Shown one piece after another: positions 1 to 12,725 of a stretch of 64,000 nucleotides of DNA. The notes beneath the pieces are model-generated. The model was given only the letters and a program-made list of their open reading frames with translations. It did not search any database and had not been told where the DNA came from. Each line of letters opens with the position of its first letter. The stretch's first letter is position 1. Where the stretch lies: contig VTPC01005723.1 in assembly GCA_011009095.1 (NCBI GenBank), positions 623,121 to 687,120 on the forward strand, in the 5' to 3' direction. This DNA comes from Ignelater luminosus (lineage: Eukaryota; Arthropoda; Insecta; Coleoptera; Elateridae). The position numbers were made by a program, and so were the translations under genes.

Positions 1-26
1 AATAATAATAATAATTTGACTTCCAG

Positions 27-2289
27 CATAAGACAATACCAGAAAGAGAAGCACGATCGATAGTAATGCAAGTAGTGTCTGCTCTTAAGTACCTGAATGA
101 GATTAAGCCACCCGTGATACATTATGACCTAAAACCCGGTAATATTTTGCTCACAGAGGGTAATGTCTGTGGTGAAATTAAAATCACAGACTTCGGATTA
201 AGTAAAGTCATGGATGAGGAAAACTATAATCCTGATCATGGCATGGATCTAACATCACAGGGGGGCCGGTACCTACTGGTAAGATTATTTTTTATTTTAA
301 ATTATCGAGTTAAATTGTTTGAATGATGACAAAATCGTTCCCAGATGTTTTATCATGATGGTGAACAAAATGTGTTTCAAGACGGGACTGAATTTTAACA
401 TTTTAAGTTAATTCTAAGAAATTTCTCAGTGAAATATTTTAATGATGTCTTGTTTCATTTTATTGTACAGGTATCTTCCGCCTGAATGTTTTGTAGTCGG
501 TAAAAATCCCCCAAAAATTTCGTCGAAAGTGGATGTATGGAGTGTTGGTGTTATTTTTTATCAGTGTTTATATGGAAAGAAACCGTTTGGACACAACCAG
601 TCGCAAGCAACAATTTTAGAAGAAAATACAATTTTAAAAGCTACAGAGGTCCAGTTTGCTAATAAACCTGCTGTTACAAATGAAGCAAAGGTAACATTTT
701 CTTGGTTTGCTTTTTTTGAACGGTTAGGTAAAATCAAATTTAAAGAGCTACTTAAGTATAACAATCAAAGAATTATGCAAGTAACAAATGTATGTATTAA
801 TAAATTAGTACTCGTAGTTATTATTAAAACGAAAAACTAGAAGTCATCAACTTGAAAATGAGAAACCCAAATGTTACGAAATATAAATCAAAAAGTAGGT
901 CAAGGTGACTGTGTAATTTGTTACTTTGTTTGTGTAAACAGTTTTCAAAACAGTATAAATGAAATTTCTTGTTTTAAGTTATTTTGTTAGTGTTTTGTTT
1001 GTCAACATGGCTTTGTGATAGTAATATTGGTTCTTTAGTTTACTAATGGCCATTCGTATTTTATTATTTATGTAACGTTGAGATTGTAATACTTAGTGAT
1101 TGCATTTTTTTTTTTCATGTTTCAGACAAACTTAACTAACAAGCGGTCGAATTTTTTTCCTATAATTTTATCTGACTTTTCTAATGATTTGCCATCAGTT
1201 ATATAGAAAATGATATGCTGTGGCCTTTTTATTGTTAATTAATTAATAGGTTACTAAATATGGCCCATTAATGTATGGTAACACTAAGTGTTTCTGCATT
1301 TTTTTTTTAATATTGCCAAATAAATTCAGGTTTACTGCAAATGCAAAATATTATTTACTGTGAAATATTACATTACACTTGATACATACATAAGCCTACA
1401 TTACACTTTCTATACATTATTCATACACTAGAAGAACAACCTTCTCTTCTTTTTTTGCTTTCTGTTGGTACCAATAGGTGATCTTTTCTGTCATATCTGA
1501 TATCATCACTAATGCTCTTTAGCATTATGCTGTTCAGAGCAGCTGATGGTCTTCCGGCTCCTTGAACAGGGGTTCTGTATTTTGTCGAGTACACCTGTAC
1601 AATTTCCCTGCAGAACTGAAGTTGCATCACTGGATGCCTGTCTTTCTTATACAGCACCTAAGAGTTTTCAATTGCAACATCAAGCATCCACGTAAAAAGG
1701 CAAAACCACCACCACTGAATTAAATATATAATTAGCAAAATTCTAGACCCCTGTTTGTGTTACCATATGATAACGCAGGGCACTAATGGGTTAATAAAAT
1801 GTTTAATAAAATCTTTGTACTTTATCTTTTAAATTTTTAAAACTTGTAGAAATAGAAAAATTTTGACATAAATAGTATTATGTGTACTAGTAAATTGTTT
1901 AGTAACCCCAACCATCATGCCATATTTAGAAGATCAGTACATAAAAATGGAAAAAATCTCTTGTTACTTTTGCAGTTATTATTCTGGTTTTGGTAGCAAT
2001 TGTTTTAATACAAAATGATGACACTTTCACCGATTTATGATTTTATGCGTGATTTAATTTTCTCATGCACTACCAACTGATTTATATCATTATTAACATG
2101 TAAAAATGCTTTTCTATATTTTAAATATCTTATGGATGGATGCGTTTCTTTTTTTTCAGAGTTTCATTAGAGCGTGTTTAGCCTATAGAAAAGAAGATCG
2201 CATAGATGTCCTATCACTTGCTAGGCACGAATATTTACAACCCCCTATGCCCAAACATTCTAGGTTAACATCAAATCAACAGCAGCAGC

Positions 2290-2320
<31 letters not shown>

Positions 2321-2381
2321 ACCTGGTTCCTTTTCAACGGGCATATTTGGTGGGGCAATGAATGCTTCATCTTCATCTTAG
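27..2381 (+). CDS. Tlk: Tousled-like serine/threonine kinase, C-terminal exons (partial)
   Basis: The three visible exons are 27-278, 471-690 and 2160-2381. Upstream exons lie outside the window. The translation covers the second half of the kinase domain: catalytic loop [14 protein letters not shown] motif (ITDFGLSK), activation segment ending in LPPE, then [20 protein letters not shown] and the closing [13 protein letters not shown]. These match tousled-like kinases, nuclear kinases that phosphorylate the histone chaperone ASF1 and act in chromatin assembly. Splice sites are clean: acceptor ttccag at 21-26, donors gtaag at 279 and gtaac at 691, acceptor ttttcag before 2160. The tail has 15 glutamines and ends in a serine run. 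Oddity: the run of six G at 260-265 puts the end of the first exon out of frame. Five G would give the expected GAGTYW-YLPPE across the intron with correct phase. I read this as a homopolymer error; a real frameshift would remove the kinase C-lobe. Confidence 0.93.
1243..1794 (-). mobile_element. piggyBac-type remnant in the last Tlk intron
   Basis: The segment is bounded by TTAA at 1243-1246 and at 1791-1794. Read inward, the right end is TTAACCCATTAGTGCCC followed by TATGGTAACAC. The left end has CCCATTAATG and then the same TATGGTAACAC, so imperfect inverted repeats survive. Inside is a fragment of piggyBac transposase on the minus strand. At about 550 bp it is far shorter than an autonomous piggyBac, so it is an internally deleted copy. 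The exact left TTAA is uncertain because several overlap. Confidence 0.72.
1421..1725 (-). pseudogene. piggyBac transposase C-terminal fragment
   Basis: Reading down from about 1720 gives WWWF, then [11 protein letters not shown], a stop codon (TAG where the family has TGG/Trp), then [20 protein letters not shown] and a stretch ending [18 protein letters not shown]. This is the region just before the cysteine-rich tail of piggyBac transposases. The cysteine-rich domain is absent, and the frame ends within 10 residues of SKKRR. One premature stop and truncation at both ends make it non-functional. Confidence 0.75.
2277..2321 (+). repeat. CAG/CAA repeat encoding 15 glutamines
   Basis: Fifteen CAG or CAA codons in a row lie in the last Tlk exon, after the kinase domain. 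The mixed codons make it a less slippery tract than pure CAG. It lies outside the catalytic domain. Confidence 0.95.
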
Positions 2382-4736
2382 TGCTGTGCTGTGTTTCCTA
2401 AATTATTCAAAAGTGTATCTAAATATTAATTATAAAAATTAAAGAAAACTGAATTGAAAATACTTTTTTAGTTAATTAATTATAATATATATAGTGGGAC
2501 GTGATTGAGTGAGATTGGTTGACGAGAATAGACAGACGTTATAAGAAACAAAAGAAAAACTACCCTAAACAAGGTTTAAAAGACAGTGCAAAAATTTCAT
2601 CATAAATATGTATCTTCTTATCTCTCTCTTTCTCTCTCTATTTCATCATAACTGCTTATGCTTCCTGTCTTATTGAAAAGGCCTTTTGTCATGAAATTTG
2701 AAAATTTGATTCATTTGTTTTCGTTTTTATGAATTTAAAAATTCAAAATAACTAGGTTTGTTCAAAGTCATATTATTTAGTAGTATTGATATTGAAATGA
2801 TGAAAACATCTGAAAGAAATTTTCAATTTTCCTAACTGAAATCCTAAAGTTGCAATCCAGCAAACTAAAAGAAGAAAAAAAAAAAGAAACAATGCAAATT
2901 TGGATAGCCTCATGTTTCCTTTTTATATATATTATAAAAATATATATATACATAAAAATATAGGACGTTATTAAGTTATTTTATGAAGTGACCTTGCTTT
3001 GTATAATAGTGTGTATTTGGTTCGCTCTACAGTCCCCTTCTTCGATAATTACTAATCAATAAGTAGAAAGTGTACAGGAAACCCAACGGTCACCTTTCTC
3101 GTCATCAGTTTGGTGATGATACGCTTATTAAATTTTCTGAAATCAAATGGACTATGCTCGTTTATGAGCTAAATGTTTTATTTTTTTTTAATTATTACTA
3201 TTTAATAAGCAATTGTTCTTTTGCAGCCTTGAGACATTTTTGTATTATACTGTTTTTCCACCATTATGTGAGAAAATGAATTAACTCACTGAAGTTTTTT
3301 TTCTTATTTATTATTATATATACATTGACTTTTTGTTTTTACCCTTTTTATTGATGTTTCCTTTTTTTTTATATAATAAATTGTATATATCACGTAGAAT
3401 ATAAATTTTGTTAGATATACAAAACAAAAAAGAGAAAAAACCTCAATTTGTTTGTACCAAAATTTTTCTGAATAGTTGGTAAGTTATTTTTATTTGTACA
3501 TAAAAAGTTAAAAAAAATAATGATGATGAAGGTTAAGTTGAAACAAAGTGAGGTTTTGCAAACAAAAAAAGAAATCGCGAAAAATGTCTCAAACAAGATA
3601 TTGTAAATTTTTAGCTTGTTGAACTGAATCGAATGCCAAACAAAAGTTGAAAATCATTCTACTTCGATTTAATGTGTATACAAAATATTTGAAAAAATAG
3701 ATGATTGTTAACATGTCTGCTTTTAAGTATTAAAAAGGAAAAATGAACGAGTGTTGTATATAAGTTTTTGAGAAATAAAGTGTTTATTGTAATAAACTTC
3801 TGCACATAAATCGTGGTTTTGTAATTTTTATATTGTGAATAGTGTTATCGAGCAATCTCAGTGATATAAGGATGTTCTGATCTTTATAAGTCTTTCTTTT
3901 TTTCTTGCAATTTTACTCGTCAGTTAATTATTGCATATTGCAAATGTAGAATGATGTGTGTATACCATAATTTTATAATTACATACATCGTAACCTTAAT
4001 AAAAGCAATAAATTGCACTGCGAGTTGTTTGCATGCTTTATTTGCCCAGTGCAACATAACCTCACTTTGTTTTATTTTTATTTTCAAAAGTACTGTATTT
4101 CCAAAGACGTATATATATATATATATACACAGTAATATTATTTATTTAAATTTCAAACAATTCTGTAAAAAAATAAAACGATGAATCTAGTTAAAATGCA
4201 GTTTTCTTTGAAAAAAGAATATAATTCATTTTCAACAAGTGATAATTTTTCCTTTTTAATAATAAGGGCACGAGTTCTAATAATAAATTCAATTTTTCAA
4301 AAATGTTGTATAAAATAATCAGCGGGTAATAAATAATATTAATAATTTTCGCATCGATTTTACGTATTGTGTCTTGTCAGCGAATGTTTTTCCCCTCACA
4401 ATACCATGTAGAGAGGTAAACTTTTAACAGTTTTTAATATATTAATTATGATAAGATTGTATCGTGTACAGTACAGAAATAGTAACAATTTAAAATAAAC
4501 AAAATGTTGTAGGTTATAAAAAAAAATTACAATTAAACGTTTTCAATATGTTTGGCAACATTCAGCTAATATTTATTTTAAGTATCTTGTACCAGCCTGT
4601 GCTGCAATCGAGTGGATGCCAAATGTCCAATTATAAAGTAAAACTCGCAAATAAAATACATGTTAATTATTTATACTGTGCTGTTTGTGTGGGTGGTACG
4701 CCACGGACATTGTGATAAGACGTAGTTAAGCAAGTC
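2382..4736 (+). other. Tlk 3' UTR, then spacer to the next gene
   Basis: AT-rich sequence with no supported coding region. A long 3' UTR of Tlk is likely up to the AATAAA near 3774. Low-complexity stretches include a TA run near 4111-4127. Short open frames here have low-complexity translations and no recognisable domain. Confidence 0.6.
3774..3779 (+). promoter_or_regulatory. Probable polyadenylation signal of Tlk
   Basis: AATAAA followed by a T/G-rich stretch (gtgtttattg). It is the best-placed signal before the start of the next gene. Another AATAAA occurs near 3375, so the 3' UTR may also end earlier. Confidence 0.5.
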
Positions 4737-7700
4737 ATGTCTAGCAAACGAAAATGTATCGTTATTTTATTGTTTACTGTACTTGTAACTATACTTTTTA
4801 TTTTATACAAACGTTCACAATTTTTTTTTGGTATATCCTACCATTGTAAATACAGTGTGTATGAAGTACACAGTAAAAGTTTTAAAAATCATTCAAAGTT
4901 GCCTATTAATCGTTCACACAGAAAGCGTGCAAAATTACACATTCCGTTATTGAAGAATGCAACCACTACTGAATTGCCACCATTACCCGAGCATTCTTTA
5001 GCGGAACAAAAATTATTTTTAAAAAGCATCGGTTTGAATAAACCGCAAAATGTTACAAAAAATAAAGATTGTCCCGAAGGTCGTGTTCTTACTGTTTTAT
5101 TTGGTGGTCAGTGGGGTAATATCATTTGGGAGTACATGTCGTTAATTGCAGTGGAAGAACTTTATAGTGATCGCTTAAATATGCAAGCTTATATGCCAGG
5201 AAACATAAAAGAACAGCTCGAAAGGGCATTTACAAAGTAGTTTTGATGTTCTACGTGTTTTTCTTTACTACTCGTTTATTACTTAATGTGTTTATTTATA
5301 GTATTAAAACACCCGAGATAAACGATTTACCTATTTCTTGCATAAGTATGAGAAATGCACAAATTGTGCGTTACAATGAAACGCCAGTGTATGAATCAAG
5401 AGTACCATACAATTCTCCTGTAATTCTGGATGTCCTTGCATGTCGATATGAAGATATAATTCATTTTGGATTGGAGAACATCAAATCATATTTACAGTAA
5501 GTTTAATTTTAAAATATAAACTTAATGGGGGGGGGGGGGGAGACATTTAAATGCCTTGAATGAGGTAACCAGCAAAGAGTGGGATTTGTGACATCTAGGA
5601 ATCGTTTATTTTTTGATACATATGTTGCAGTTTTTTTAGTGGTCCACTTGAATGCTCATTTATATTGGTATTTAGTCAAGTCACTTCTGAATAAATTGTT
5701 TTTCTCATTGCTTCCATTGTTACAGCAATAGGGATCTGACTTGGGAGATTATAGCACCATCAACTGCTTTCTCTGAATGATTCTAATATAGATTTGGCCG
5801 GTTTGTTTATGATCTTGTTATGATTTTAAAGTACGAGGGTGATAAAACATTGCACCTCGCACCATCTGTTTTTATTTTATTATTTAGATTCATTAAGGTG
5901 ACAAAGATTGATGCACTGTGGTCAATTCAAGAGGCATACGAGAGATAAAATGATTTATGGACGAATACAAATTTTAAAATGTGCAACTTCCAACTAGAAT
6001 AAACTAAGGATATTTAACTATTGAGGATTGCTCGGTAACAGTTTTGTTAAACTGGACATGCAACATAAGCAGCAGACAGGAACTATTAAGAGTTTGTGTT
6101 ATCTTATTTGGTATTAATAACTGAAATTTAAGTATGTCTGTAAAATTATTAACATACAATTTACACTTAACTTGTTCAAGTCCCATATTAAGAATTGAAT
6201 TATATCTTGACCAAGGGCACTGGGAGGATTTTTTTTGAAGGAAGGGGAGTTGCAAAAATATATATTGTTGTGTTTATGCAAATCTATAAATATTAATACA
6301 ATCTGAGAACCCTGGCCTAACACAACACAAAAGGCGTTTTTGGAAATGCCCTCTGAATGATCAGGTTTCAGCCCGATTATAACCTAAGCGTTCGTTTATT
6401 TGACACTGTTCACTACCCAGCATTCAGAAAACTACAGAACTGTAACCGGGGTGCTTACCCGGTCAGTTTAAAGTAACCCTGGTCGACGAATAGGGTTGAA
6501 TGGGTTAGTAGTAAATTGTGACGTTTGTGAGGTTAGAAAGCTCAAGATTCAAAAACGCCAAGGAATTTTTGCCCGTAATTGTTTCAGCATGGATTCAAAA
6601 CAAAAAATTGTAGCTATTGCTGCTAGTTTCCTTTTCTCTGGCGACTCTGAAGATGACGGAGAGAATATTACGGTTACTGCTCATCAATTTAAACAATGAG
6701 AAAACAAAAATTGTCCGGAAAATGTGGGTATCACCCAATTAACCTGACCAACCTGCTGACGTCAGACCTGGGTATATTACCAGGGTGAATTTCTGAAAAC
6801 ACCTAAAATACACTAATAATGCTGTCCCTTTTGGGTTTCAAACTAGTCATGGCAGGAGGTGGTGGGGATTAGTAGACATTGGGCTCTTTCAGGCTCCTGC
6901 AGTTGCTAAGTATGGAAATTTAGTGCAAGTGCGGCTCCCTCTCGGTGCCCGTAGTTGACTTTTTCTTAGATATTTTATATACAGTGTGCCCATTTTACAA
7001 ATCCTCTCCTGAATGTTTGGGAATAGGTAACATGTCTTACAATTCAGAGCCAGCTTTTCTTTAAAAAGTTCAACCCTTGTTAATTGAACCGTAGTTTACT
7101 GTGAATTTAAAAACTGACAAGTCAACTGTTTAACATTTTATTTAACTTTTGTACAAACTTGTTGATTTTATTTACTTTCTTTTTGTTAATTATTACATTC
7201 TTAAGGGCTTAAGTTTGGTTTAGGCCCACAAGTTTTTGAGGGGGTTTCTATAGTTTTCCTGAAAGCCCACATTGAGAGGAGTAAAAAGAGACCACTCCCA
7301 CTCTGGACGGTCAAGAAATAGAAAAGTTATAAATTGACTGCACAAGTAGTGTCGTCATCTTGGTTTGTTTGGAACGTATTACCATTTATTGCTCAAGTAT
7401 CTAACTTATTTATTTATAAATTGATTTGCACCTTGGACACATGCAAAAACATTATCACAAGCATGTTCTCTATTCAAATTATGAAAAATTAATAAAAATA
7501 TGCCAACTTGTTTTTGTACATTTCCCTTTTTTATGAATTCAACTGTACTGTTTAACAGGATTGTTCCCGAGTACAAAATAACATTCAAAAATTTTTTAAC
7601 ATGAAATCCAAAAACTAAAGTAAATTAAAATTTTAAATTCCTTATTAAACAATATTTTAAGGACGTTCCCAAGAAACAGCGGCCTCTTTCGTTCCATCGC

Positions 7701-8734
7701 ATATGCACAGAAATAAAAAAATAATACGTAATAATATTATTAGTAATAAATAAACGTTGTATTCTTACACTGATCAAGACACGAGTTATTTACGTTGGGT
7801 TTTAGTATTTTGGAGTATTTTTCGAGGTTACATATATATTTGACATTTTTAACGGAGCATTAACAATGACTTCGGATTAAAAAATGGTAGATTTTGGAAG
7901 ACAGAATACCGCTTGCTATAATTTTTTTTTACAGAAAAATATTTGTCGTATTTTCAATTAATCATTCTCAGTTTTTCAAAAAAACTGATATTCACATTAA
8001 GCATCTTGATACATGTTACTTCCATGTCTCATGAAATAAAAATTTATATGAATTTTTCTGTGACTTAAAAAGAAAATGATTTGATAGCATTTTGTCTATC
8101 ATCATTAAATTTAGGCCAGCATTTATTTTTCAGGTTTGACAATGAATACATTAAAAATTCAACAAATACTTTAATGTCCTTAAAAAAAACAATTTAAATT
8201 TAACACTACTGATGATGTGACATTTGTTGGAATACACTATCGAGGAGGAAAATACAATCATTTTTTGAAAAGAACATATGGAAAAAAATTCAAGGAAAGT
8301 AACTTTTTTCAAATATTTTTGACACATTAAAATTTTTTTTGTAGGGTTCTCCATCTTATCGATACTACAGAAATGCTATGACTTTCTTTAATCAGACAAT
8401 CACAAATGTCATCTTCATCTTTATTAGTAAGGAAAAACATTGGATCAAGAAGAACATTCCACATCTTAAAGGTTACAACATAGCGGTCAATCCTGTTAAA
8501 AATGTTGCAACAATTGCTGATTTTGTTCTTTTGTCATTATGTAATCATTCTATAATTAATTATGGTACTTATGGCACAGCAGCAGCTTTTCTATCTGGTG
8601 GTACAACTTTGGTATATGACATTAATGTTCCAGTAGATGGAAAAGAATCCACTTTAGCAATTGGTATTGTTAATGTTTTACCAAACTGGTTTTTATGTAA
8701 TGAAATAGAGTGTAAACTGTACCTACATGACTGA
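4737..8734 (+). CDS. Alpha-1,2-fucosyltransferase-like protein (glycosyltransferase family 11)
   Basis: Four exons: 4737-5236, 5302-5496, 8134-8298 and 8345-8734, all with GT-AG introns. The first exon encodes a short cytoplasmic start and one membrane segment (IVILLFTVLVTILFILY), the type II topology of Golgi glycosyltransferases. GT11 features follow: RVLTVLFGGQWGNIIWEYMS (variant of the family's GGLGNQMFQYA-type start), DDVTFVGIHYRGGKY at the position of the HxRR donor-binding motif, and NHSIINYGTYGTAAAFLSGG matching the STFGWW-type C-terminal motif. Exon 3 needs one A removed from each of two runs (8 A near 8182-8189, 7 A near 8282-8288). The total is then 1248 nt, 415 aa plus stop, with perfect phase at every junction. 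Odd: the usual second Arg and Asp of HxRRxD are replaced by Gly and Lys, so activity is uncertain. Predicted role: transfer of fucose to terminal galactose in the Golgi. Confidence 0.8.
5497..8133 (+). other. Intron 2 of the fucosyltransferase-like gene
   Basis: A 2.6-kb intron, much longer than its 65- and 46-bp neighbours. It begins with a 14-G run at 5527-5540. The part at about 6330-6800 is less AT-rich and holds short inverted motifs (for example ACCTGGGTATATTACCAGGGT), suggesting an old DNA transposon. The short frame at 6496-6699 has no recognisable domain, so no family is assigned. Confidence 0.5.
5527..5540 (+). repeat. Poly-G run of 14
   Basis: Fourteen G in a row just inside the intron donor. 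Such runs are prone to length error, consistent with the other homopolymer problems in this window. Confidence 0.9.
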
Positions 8735-8765
8735 AATATGTCCTTTTAAATAGAAGCATATTTTG

Positions 8766-8771
8766 AATAAA
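8766..8771 (+). promoter_or_regulatory. Polyadenylation signal of the fucosyltransferase-like gene
   Basis: AATAAA 32 bases after the stop codon, followed by a GTTCTATTATTGTTGTCTG-type T/G-rich element. Confidence 0.7.
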
Positions 8772-11700
8772 ACTGTTCTATTATTGTTGTCTGTTTTATT
8801 ATTGATGTAACATTTAATTAAGGATCAGTGTACCAAGTATTATTTATCATTACTTTAGCTTGAAATAACCACGACTGCATCTACATACATCTCAAGTAAG
8901 TAACTAGTATGGGATCAGTTTGATATACTTTCTTCCTCAGTTTAATAATAACTCTGCAAATATATAATATAATAAAGGATGTATATCATGTAACAAAGTC
9001 ATTTTTATTAGTTACTTGCCAATATGAATTTGTAGATTTAAGTTAGCACATAAGTACTGTTTGTACTAATAAGCGTGCCACATATTTTGGTAGCCGAGCA
9101 GGGACCGTTTTGTTTAGAAGAGTTAGTGGAAGAGCAGAGACTGCTCCATTTATTTACTTTTTTACAGATCCATATTGTAATGATATTCAAAGGTTGAAAT
9201 GATACCTAAATAAGAAAACAACAATAACAATAATTTCATTAGAGTTATTTTAAGAGCATAAGAACGGACAGTTAGTTGATCAAACAATTAAATAGAATAT
9301 TTTAAATACTCTGAAATTTGTCAGACATATAACATTCCAGATTAGTTGATTATGTAATAGTTTTTATTGTTTATAGAATTAATGATAAGGAGTTTATGAA
9401 TAGAGGAGAACAATTGAATAGAATTTGTTGATAAGAGTTGAGAAAAAGATTTTTATGTTTAGTTGAAAGTTGATATAAAATTTTGAAAGAAGTTTAAAAT
9501 GGAATTTATATAAAATTATTGTTAAAAAAGTTTTTGAATAATAATAGATTGGTGAACGATATTACTGAGTTTATTTTATTGTATTGTTGAAGGAGTTAAA
9601 CAAAAAGACTGGAAAAGTATTATTGAAAGGAATGAATAAGTTAGTTATCCAAACGGGGTAACAAGAGCCAGAAAGTTAACGTGAGTGTTGCTTACTTTAG
9701 ACAAATTGTGAACTAAAAGAAAAAAACTAACTGTATGAAGTGCCAATTCTATAAACTTTGAAATAAATAACAATACATTTCATTTAAAATCATTATCAGT
9801 TTCGAATTTCCATTCTCTTCATGGACATTCAAACAAAGTTGGTCCTGAAAGAAAGAAACAGTTCATAAAAAAATTATCTAACATCTTTAAAGAAGAGTAA
9901 CATTATTACTTAATTTACTTACCTTCTAATACATTTTTATTGTGTGGAGGAATATGGAATTTCTAATATGTGTTGTCAAACGTCTGTGGTGCGGACTTAA
10001 GTAGCTGGTGGACCAAACAGTGACATGTTGAAGAAGGTTGAGTCTTCACTAACAGAGGGAGACCGACTCGGCAAATGGTGTATTGAAGCAAGGAGGTCTG
10101 CAGAGAAGGAATAGGAGGTGTGAAATAAAAAAGTTGTGGTGAAGTGAGGTAAACAAAATAAGTAAGGAAATTGATATTAGGAATAAAAAAAAAAAAATAT
10201 TTTTTGACTTCTTTTCCTAACGAAAAGAAAATTAACAGTAAAATTGTTGGAATAATTAACTGTCAGTTTGATTGAGGTTTGTCACGTGTTGATCATGGTG
10301 GTCTTATTTTAGGTTATCAATCAAATATCAGAAAGTCATCTCATCACATAACCTTTAATTAAAATTATTTGACGCTTTACAAAATTTATAAACATCAAAA
10401 CATTAATTCATTGATTCACTATTCATTTACATGCATCACAATATGTAACAAAACTAAAAGTTCTTTGTACAAGCCCAGTCAGGGACAGAGAATGGGGGTG
10501 GGAGCAGCATAGTCGGTTTTGCACGTGGGCTTTCAGTGGCTAGCCTGGGTGTCGACTCATCAAATCCCTGGCTAGCTGCACAAATGTTTATGTACAAGAA
10601 AGATCACAGCTACTGAAGGAAAGTGAGCTTACTGAATCTGTTGAGCATTTATTGTCATGATACAGTTATATCAAAAACTGTCAACATCTAGAAAATGATG
10701 AACGAATGCATAATCACCCTGAAAGAAGTTCATTTAATAAATTCTTGTGGAAATAGCATTGTGATTTGTACTTTAAGCAGGAATGTGCATTATTGGACCA
10801 GTGCAGGTTATATTGAATTATGTGCGAGTTTGCATATCTCAATATGAAAATAAATTTTTCAAATTCAATTCGACATTTCAAAATGACAATTATAAATTAA
10901 AATTTGAATAAAACAACAGATATTTGCACACTGCCACATAGGACAAGTCATGGCCTGCTTCGACTTGGTTTTTCTTCAATTGCACAGTATAATCTGACAT
11001 TTTTTTTTAAATGCTGAGATATTTTAGGTAACACTAATCTCTTGCAAAATGCTATCCATTTTAAAAACCACTGGATTATGCAATCTGCCTAAGACATCCA
11101 AAAATTATGTCATCCACCAGTTTGTGTTGTTTTATTTATAAAAGAATAATTTTATAAAATATAATTATATTCCACAAAATACTGTTTCGTTTATTATTAC
11201 ACAAGTTAACTCAGGTTATGGATTTATAGTTTTTCTGATCACGGTTTTTCTTTAGCAATAAGACCTTTTTTGTTTTTAAACTAATGTTACAAACTTATAA
11301 GGTGTTCAAGAATTGGTAATAAGAAAATTAGGTAATTGCTTATCATAAACTCAAAAATAATTCTATCATTAAAGGGTTAATATCTCAAGACTCCATAAAT
11401 ATCAAAATTTTATTCTATAAAATGTTTTTACAATTCTTTGGTTATATATTAATAATTATCATACAATAATATATATACAAATCTAAATAAAATAAAATGG
11501 TACATTTTTAAAAAGTACTATCAAAAATCTATAATAAAATAATGGCACTTTTGGTAACGACAATTCTAGGATGTTTATTTATTTTTGATCTGCACCAGTT
11601 TGACTTTGTTGTTGACTTTATGCAGTTTACAAACATAGTATGATGCAAGTTTGTCACAATCTTACATATGCTACAATATACACATTACGACTGTAAAAAA

Positions 11701-11892
11701 ATATTTGTGCTTAAAAACCTGAGGTACATCATTTCTACTTAATAACACAAAATATATATATTCATAAATAATTTATGTTACTAAACGCACACAATATTTA
11801 CAATAATCAATCTGTTTAAATAAAAAAAGAAAATAGGAAAACAATAATTGTGCATAATTAACAGATGCAAAACAATATAATACTATTGCACA
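8772..11892. other. Spacer between convergent genes, including the mbc 3' UTR
   Basis: The fucosyltransferase-like gene (+) and mbc (-) converge here. The right-hand few hundred bases are probably mbc 3' UTR. I see no coding region or clear transposon ends in the rest. A slightly GC-richer block at 10480-10580 has no identified origin. Confidence 0.55.
11574..11579 (-). promoter_or_regulatory. Candidate polyadenylation signal of mbc
   Basis: TTTATT on the plus strand, AATAAA on the gene strand, about 315 bases past the stop codon at 11893. It is the first clear signal I found after the stop. Confidence 0.4.
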
Positions 11893-12725
11893 CTACAAAC
11901 ATTTGTTTTTTGGAGGCTTTGGTGGCGGCAGAGGTGGAGGATCATCATCATCTATTGGTTCTGGAGGTGGTAATTTAACATGCACCGAAGTTCGTAATGA
12001 ATTTCTATATGTGTAAAGAAAACTAGTGTTTTCGCTATTAGAATTTGGAAGATTGCAATAATCAGCCTCTCGTAATTTTACAGGCAATGGTGGTGGGACA
12101 AGGTCCTCTTCACTTACACTAGAATCTGTTGTACCTTAACAAGATATGGATTATTATCTGGCAATAAATTGTTTTTTAATGTTACATACCTACTGAATCT
12201 CTATTACTACTGTTGCCAGAACTACTGGCTGTTCTTAAAGTTATTGTTAAACTAGGAGGCCTTGAGAATTGACCACTTGGTGGCCGACTTAAACGTTTTT
12301 CTTTTTCTATTTCAGATCTTAACGGTCTTTTAGGAGTTAACTGGAATAAGAATTATTGATTGGTCTCAATGAATAAGTTAAACTTGTTAAATAATTAATA
12401 ATATTGATGTAGTTATCTTCTTAGTAATATCAGTAGTGGACAATTAAGGTAGGTCCTAACAACACCTAAGAAAAAAATGATAAAACTTACCTCTTGTCGC
12501 AATTCAAATACAGGTGTGCCATTAGGTGTTACTTCAGTTTCAGATGTGTACCATTGTGTACCACTAACACTACCGGGAGAAACAACTGCATCAGCCTTGC
12601 TAGCTCTACGCTTTTCTTTAGGCGTCTTGTTTTTATTTTTATGACTTAATGCTGGTGTATTTGTTAGGCTCTTTGTAGGAGACAATATTAAACTGGTTTT
12701 ACTTATGTGATTGGATGAAGATTTG
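11893..12725 (-). CDS. mbc: mbc last three exons: proline-rich Crk-binding tail
   Basis: Exons 12725-12491, 12340-12190 and 12134-11893. They encode a basic, serine-rich linker ([32 protein letters not shown]), then a segment with [14 protein letters not shown], then [19 protein letters not shown] and the final [21 protein letters not shown] fits the PxLPxK consensus bound by the first SH3 domain of Crk adaptors, and the second cluster is a further proline-rich SH3 ligand. READYCNL resembles the VADYGNL motif near the end of vertebrate DOCK1. The stop is TAA at 11895-11893. Low sequence conservation here is normal for the family. Confidence 0.9.

Noticed and set aside
6496..6699. 67-codon frame in the fucosyltransferase intron
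   Set aside because: Too short and without motifs; possibly an old transposon trace but not supportable.
10480..10580. GC-richer patch suspected to be a SINE
   Set aside because: No tRNA-like A and B boxes and no poly-A or simple-repeat tail could be recognised.
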